From Chloroflexota bacterium (GTDB lineage Bacteria > Chloroflexota > Anaerolineae > Caldilineales > Caldilineaceae), in NCBI GenBank assembly GCA_003577005.1, contig QEUW01000061.1, positions 1 to 25,399 of the forward strand: a DNA stretch of 25,399 nt, given 5' to 3'. The translations under genes and the position numbers were made by a program. Position 1 is the first letter of the stretch. Each line of letters begins with the position of its first letter. Positions 24,604-25,399 of this stretch are shown one piece after another. Under the pieces are notes generated by a model. That model was not told the DNA's origin. It worked only from the letters and a program-made list of their open reading frames with translations, and did not search any database.

Positions 24604-24773
24604 TAACCGTTGTTGCAAACACGGGCAAAGACGCGCCCTGACCGGGTGATTGGGTCAGAGTGGTCGCTCGAGCAGTGTCATAGCTTGATCGACATTGCCG
24701 GTGTAATCACAGACTCACCGGTACGGTCAATTGTTAACGAACCCTTCGGGTCTAGCCGGCCCGAAGGGTTTTT
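24604..24773 (+). ncRNA. Candidate structured leader or small RNA upstream of the potassium transporter
   Basis: Four consecutive hairpins are visible: 24638-24658 (CTGACC/GGTCAG), 24663-24693 (an 11-bp stem with one mismatch), 24696-24723 (TTGCCGGTG against CACCGG-TA with a G-U), and the terminator stem 24740-24770. TAACCGTTG (24604-24612) could also pair with CAATTGTTA (24728-24736) to close a multibranch structure, but this conflicts with a transcript starting near 24610. No match to the c-di-AMP (ydaO) riboswitch core or to a tRNA is seen. The role as a riboswitch, attenuator or free small RNA is inferred from structure alone. Confidence 0.4.
24740..24773 (+). terminator. Strong intrinsic terminator 38 nt before the potassium transporter start
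   Basis: AACCCTTCGGG (24740-24750) pairs perfectly with CCCGAAGGGTT (24760-24770) and is followed by a run of five Ts (24769-24773). It ends the candidate leader RNA or, if read-through is regulated, acts as an attenuator for the next gene. Confidence 0.85.
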
Positions 24774-24779
24774 CGAGCA

Positions 24780-24807
24780 TTGAATCCTTCTGGTAGTGGT
24801 CTAACGT
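24780..24807 (+). promoter_or_regulatory. Possible second promoter for a leaderless potassium transporter mRNA
   Basis: TTGAAT (24780-24785), 16 bp and TAACGT (24802-24807) would place the transcription start at or next to the ATG (24812). The gene has no Shine-Dalgarno, which fits a leaderless start. The -10 is a weak match. Confidence 0.3.
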
Positions 24808-24811
24808 TGGC

Positions 24812-25399
24812 ATGGAGACCAATTTTCGGCGGCTTGTTTTTTATCTATCACGCGAAAATCGGAACAGGCGGCGGTTGTCACCTGCACAAATTGTTGCCCT
24901 ATCCTTTGCATTTGCGATTTTGCTGGGAACGGGTGCGCTTTTGCTTCCCATTTCTTATGTACCCGGTCGTCAGGTAGAGCTGCTGGACGCCCTATTTACG
25001 GCAACCAGCGCAATCTGCGTCACCGGGTTGACTGTAATGGATACCGGTAGCGATTTTAGCCGGTTTGGCCAGGTCGTCATCCTGTTGCTGATTCAGATTG
25101 GCGGGTTTGGGATCATTACCGTAGGCACCTTTATCGCCTTTTTTAGTGGCCGGCGTATCGGATTCAGAGAGCGCTTGACTCTACAGGCGCAGATCAATTC
25201 GCTTCATGTTGGCGGGGTCGTAAAGCTGATCAAGCGTATCATGTTTCTGGTCTTTGGCGCCGAACTGGCCGGAACACTACTGCTCTATTTTCGCTTTGCT
25301 GAGGAGGAAGGAGTGGAGGAAGGTGTTTTTTATGCGCTCTTTCATAGTATCAGCGCTTTTAACAACGCCGGGTTTAGCCTCTATAGCGATAGCCTGGCG
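24812..25399 (+). CDS. TrkH/KtrB-family potassium transporter subunit (5' part, runs off window)
   Basis: This is the membrane pore subunit of a Trk/Ktr potassium uptake system. The first 196 residues are visible, starting METNFRRLVFYLSRENRNRR. Two pore motifs are present: TATSAICVTGLTVMDTG (P-loop 1, about 75-91) and FHSISAFNNAGFSL at the window's end (P-loop 2). The segment between (LIQIGGFGIITVGTFIAFFSGRR, then RLTLQAQINSLHVGG) is typical of KtrB rather than E. coli TrkH, but the two are closely related. An in-frame TAG at 24794 leaves ATG 24812 as the only sensible start. The cytoplasmic KtrA/TrkA partner may lie beyond the window. Confidence 0.93.
   Translation, partial: METNFRRLVFYLSRENRNRRRLSPAQIVALSFAFAILLGTGALLLPISYVPGRQVELLDALFTATSAICVTGLTVMDTGSDFSRFGQVVILLLIQIGGFGIITVGTFIAFFSGRRIGFRERLTLQAQINSLHVGGVVKLIKRIMFLVFGAELAGTLLLYFRFAEEEGVEEGVFYALFHSISAFNNAGFSLYSDSLA

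Noticed and set aside
24604..24736. tRNA gene or ydaO-type c-di-AMP riboswitch before the potassium transporter
   Set aside because: There is no T-loop GTTCRANYC or anticodon-arm pattern, and I cannot find the conserved ydaO core sequences. The structure is therefore reported only as an unclassified leader.

Overview
This window is moderately GC-rich bacterial chromosome. It most resembles the phylum Chloroflexota (Anaerolineae/Caldilineae-like), although no rRNA or marker phylogeny is available to prove it. The pointers are Thr-Pro-rich linkers in exported proteins, two secreted proteins ending in an FLP-type tail (FLPLVRN and FLPVTQR), a VanW/G5 protein, a coenzyme F420 biosynthesis gene, and GT-C and YfhO-like membrane proteins. 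There is no prophage, CRISPR array, complete insertion sequence, tRNA or rRNA that I can support.

Layout. Position 3-458 is the tail of a YfhO-like membrane protein, followed by a hairpin facing the convergent VanW gene. From 9725 down to 619 everything is on the minus strand: an HtrA-like lipoprotein protease, an enolase-superfamily enzyme, citrate synthase, metG followed 17 bp later by a GT-C membrane protein, and the VanW/G5 protein. A PA14-domain lipoprotein (10041-11567) diverges from the protease gene across a region holding a 19-bp perfect inverted repeat. A dispersed intergenic repeat, a subtilisin-like protease (minus), and a NarL/LuxR-type response regulator (minus, with a good intrinsic terminator) follow. 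About 800 bp without a gene precede a signal-less M23 peptidase (minus), an FmdB zinc-ribbon protein (plus) and a small two-helix membrane protein (plus). A MITE-like element lies at 17342-17442. Next come a minus-strand gene joining a degenerate nuclease-like domain to a PcrA-type C-terminal domain, and the tight pair ATPase-wHTH then cofE (minus). A second gene-poor stretch leads to a plus-strand secreted pair: a small exported beta-rich protein and a nine-repeat DUF5666 protein. The final kilobase is dense in long perfect inverted repeats, then a promoter, a hairpin-rich leader and an intrinsic terminator, and the 5' part of a TrkH/KtrB potassium-transporter gene.

The genes form a housekeeping plus cell-envelope neighbourhood rather than a single pathway. 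Many products are exported or membrane-bound (VanW, HtrA, PA14 lipoprotein, subtilisin, DUF5666 pair). The items most worth a second look are the structured leader before the potassium transporter, the shared C-terminal FLP tail on secreted proteins, the degenerate-nuclease/PcrA-tail fusion, the DUF5666 repeat protein with its His/Asp tail, the ATPase-wHTH regulator coupled to cofE, and several short palindromic or mobile-like elements.
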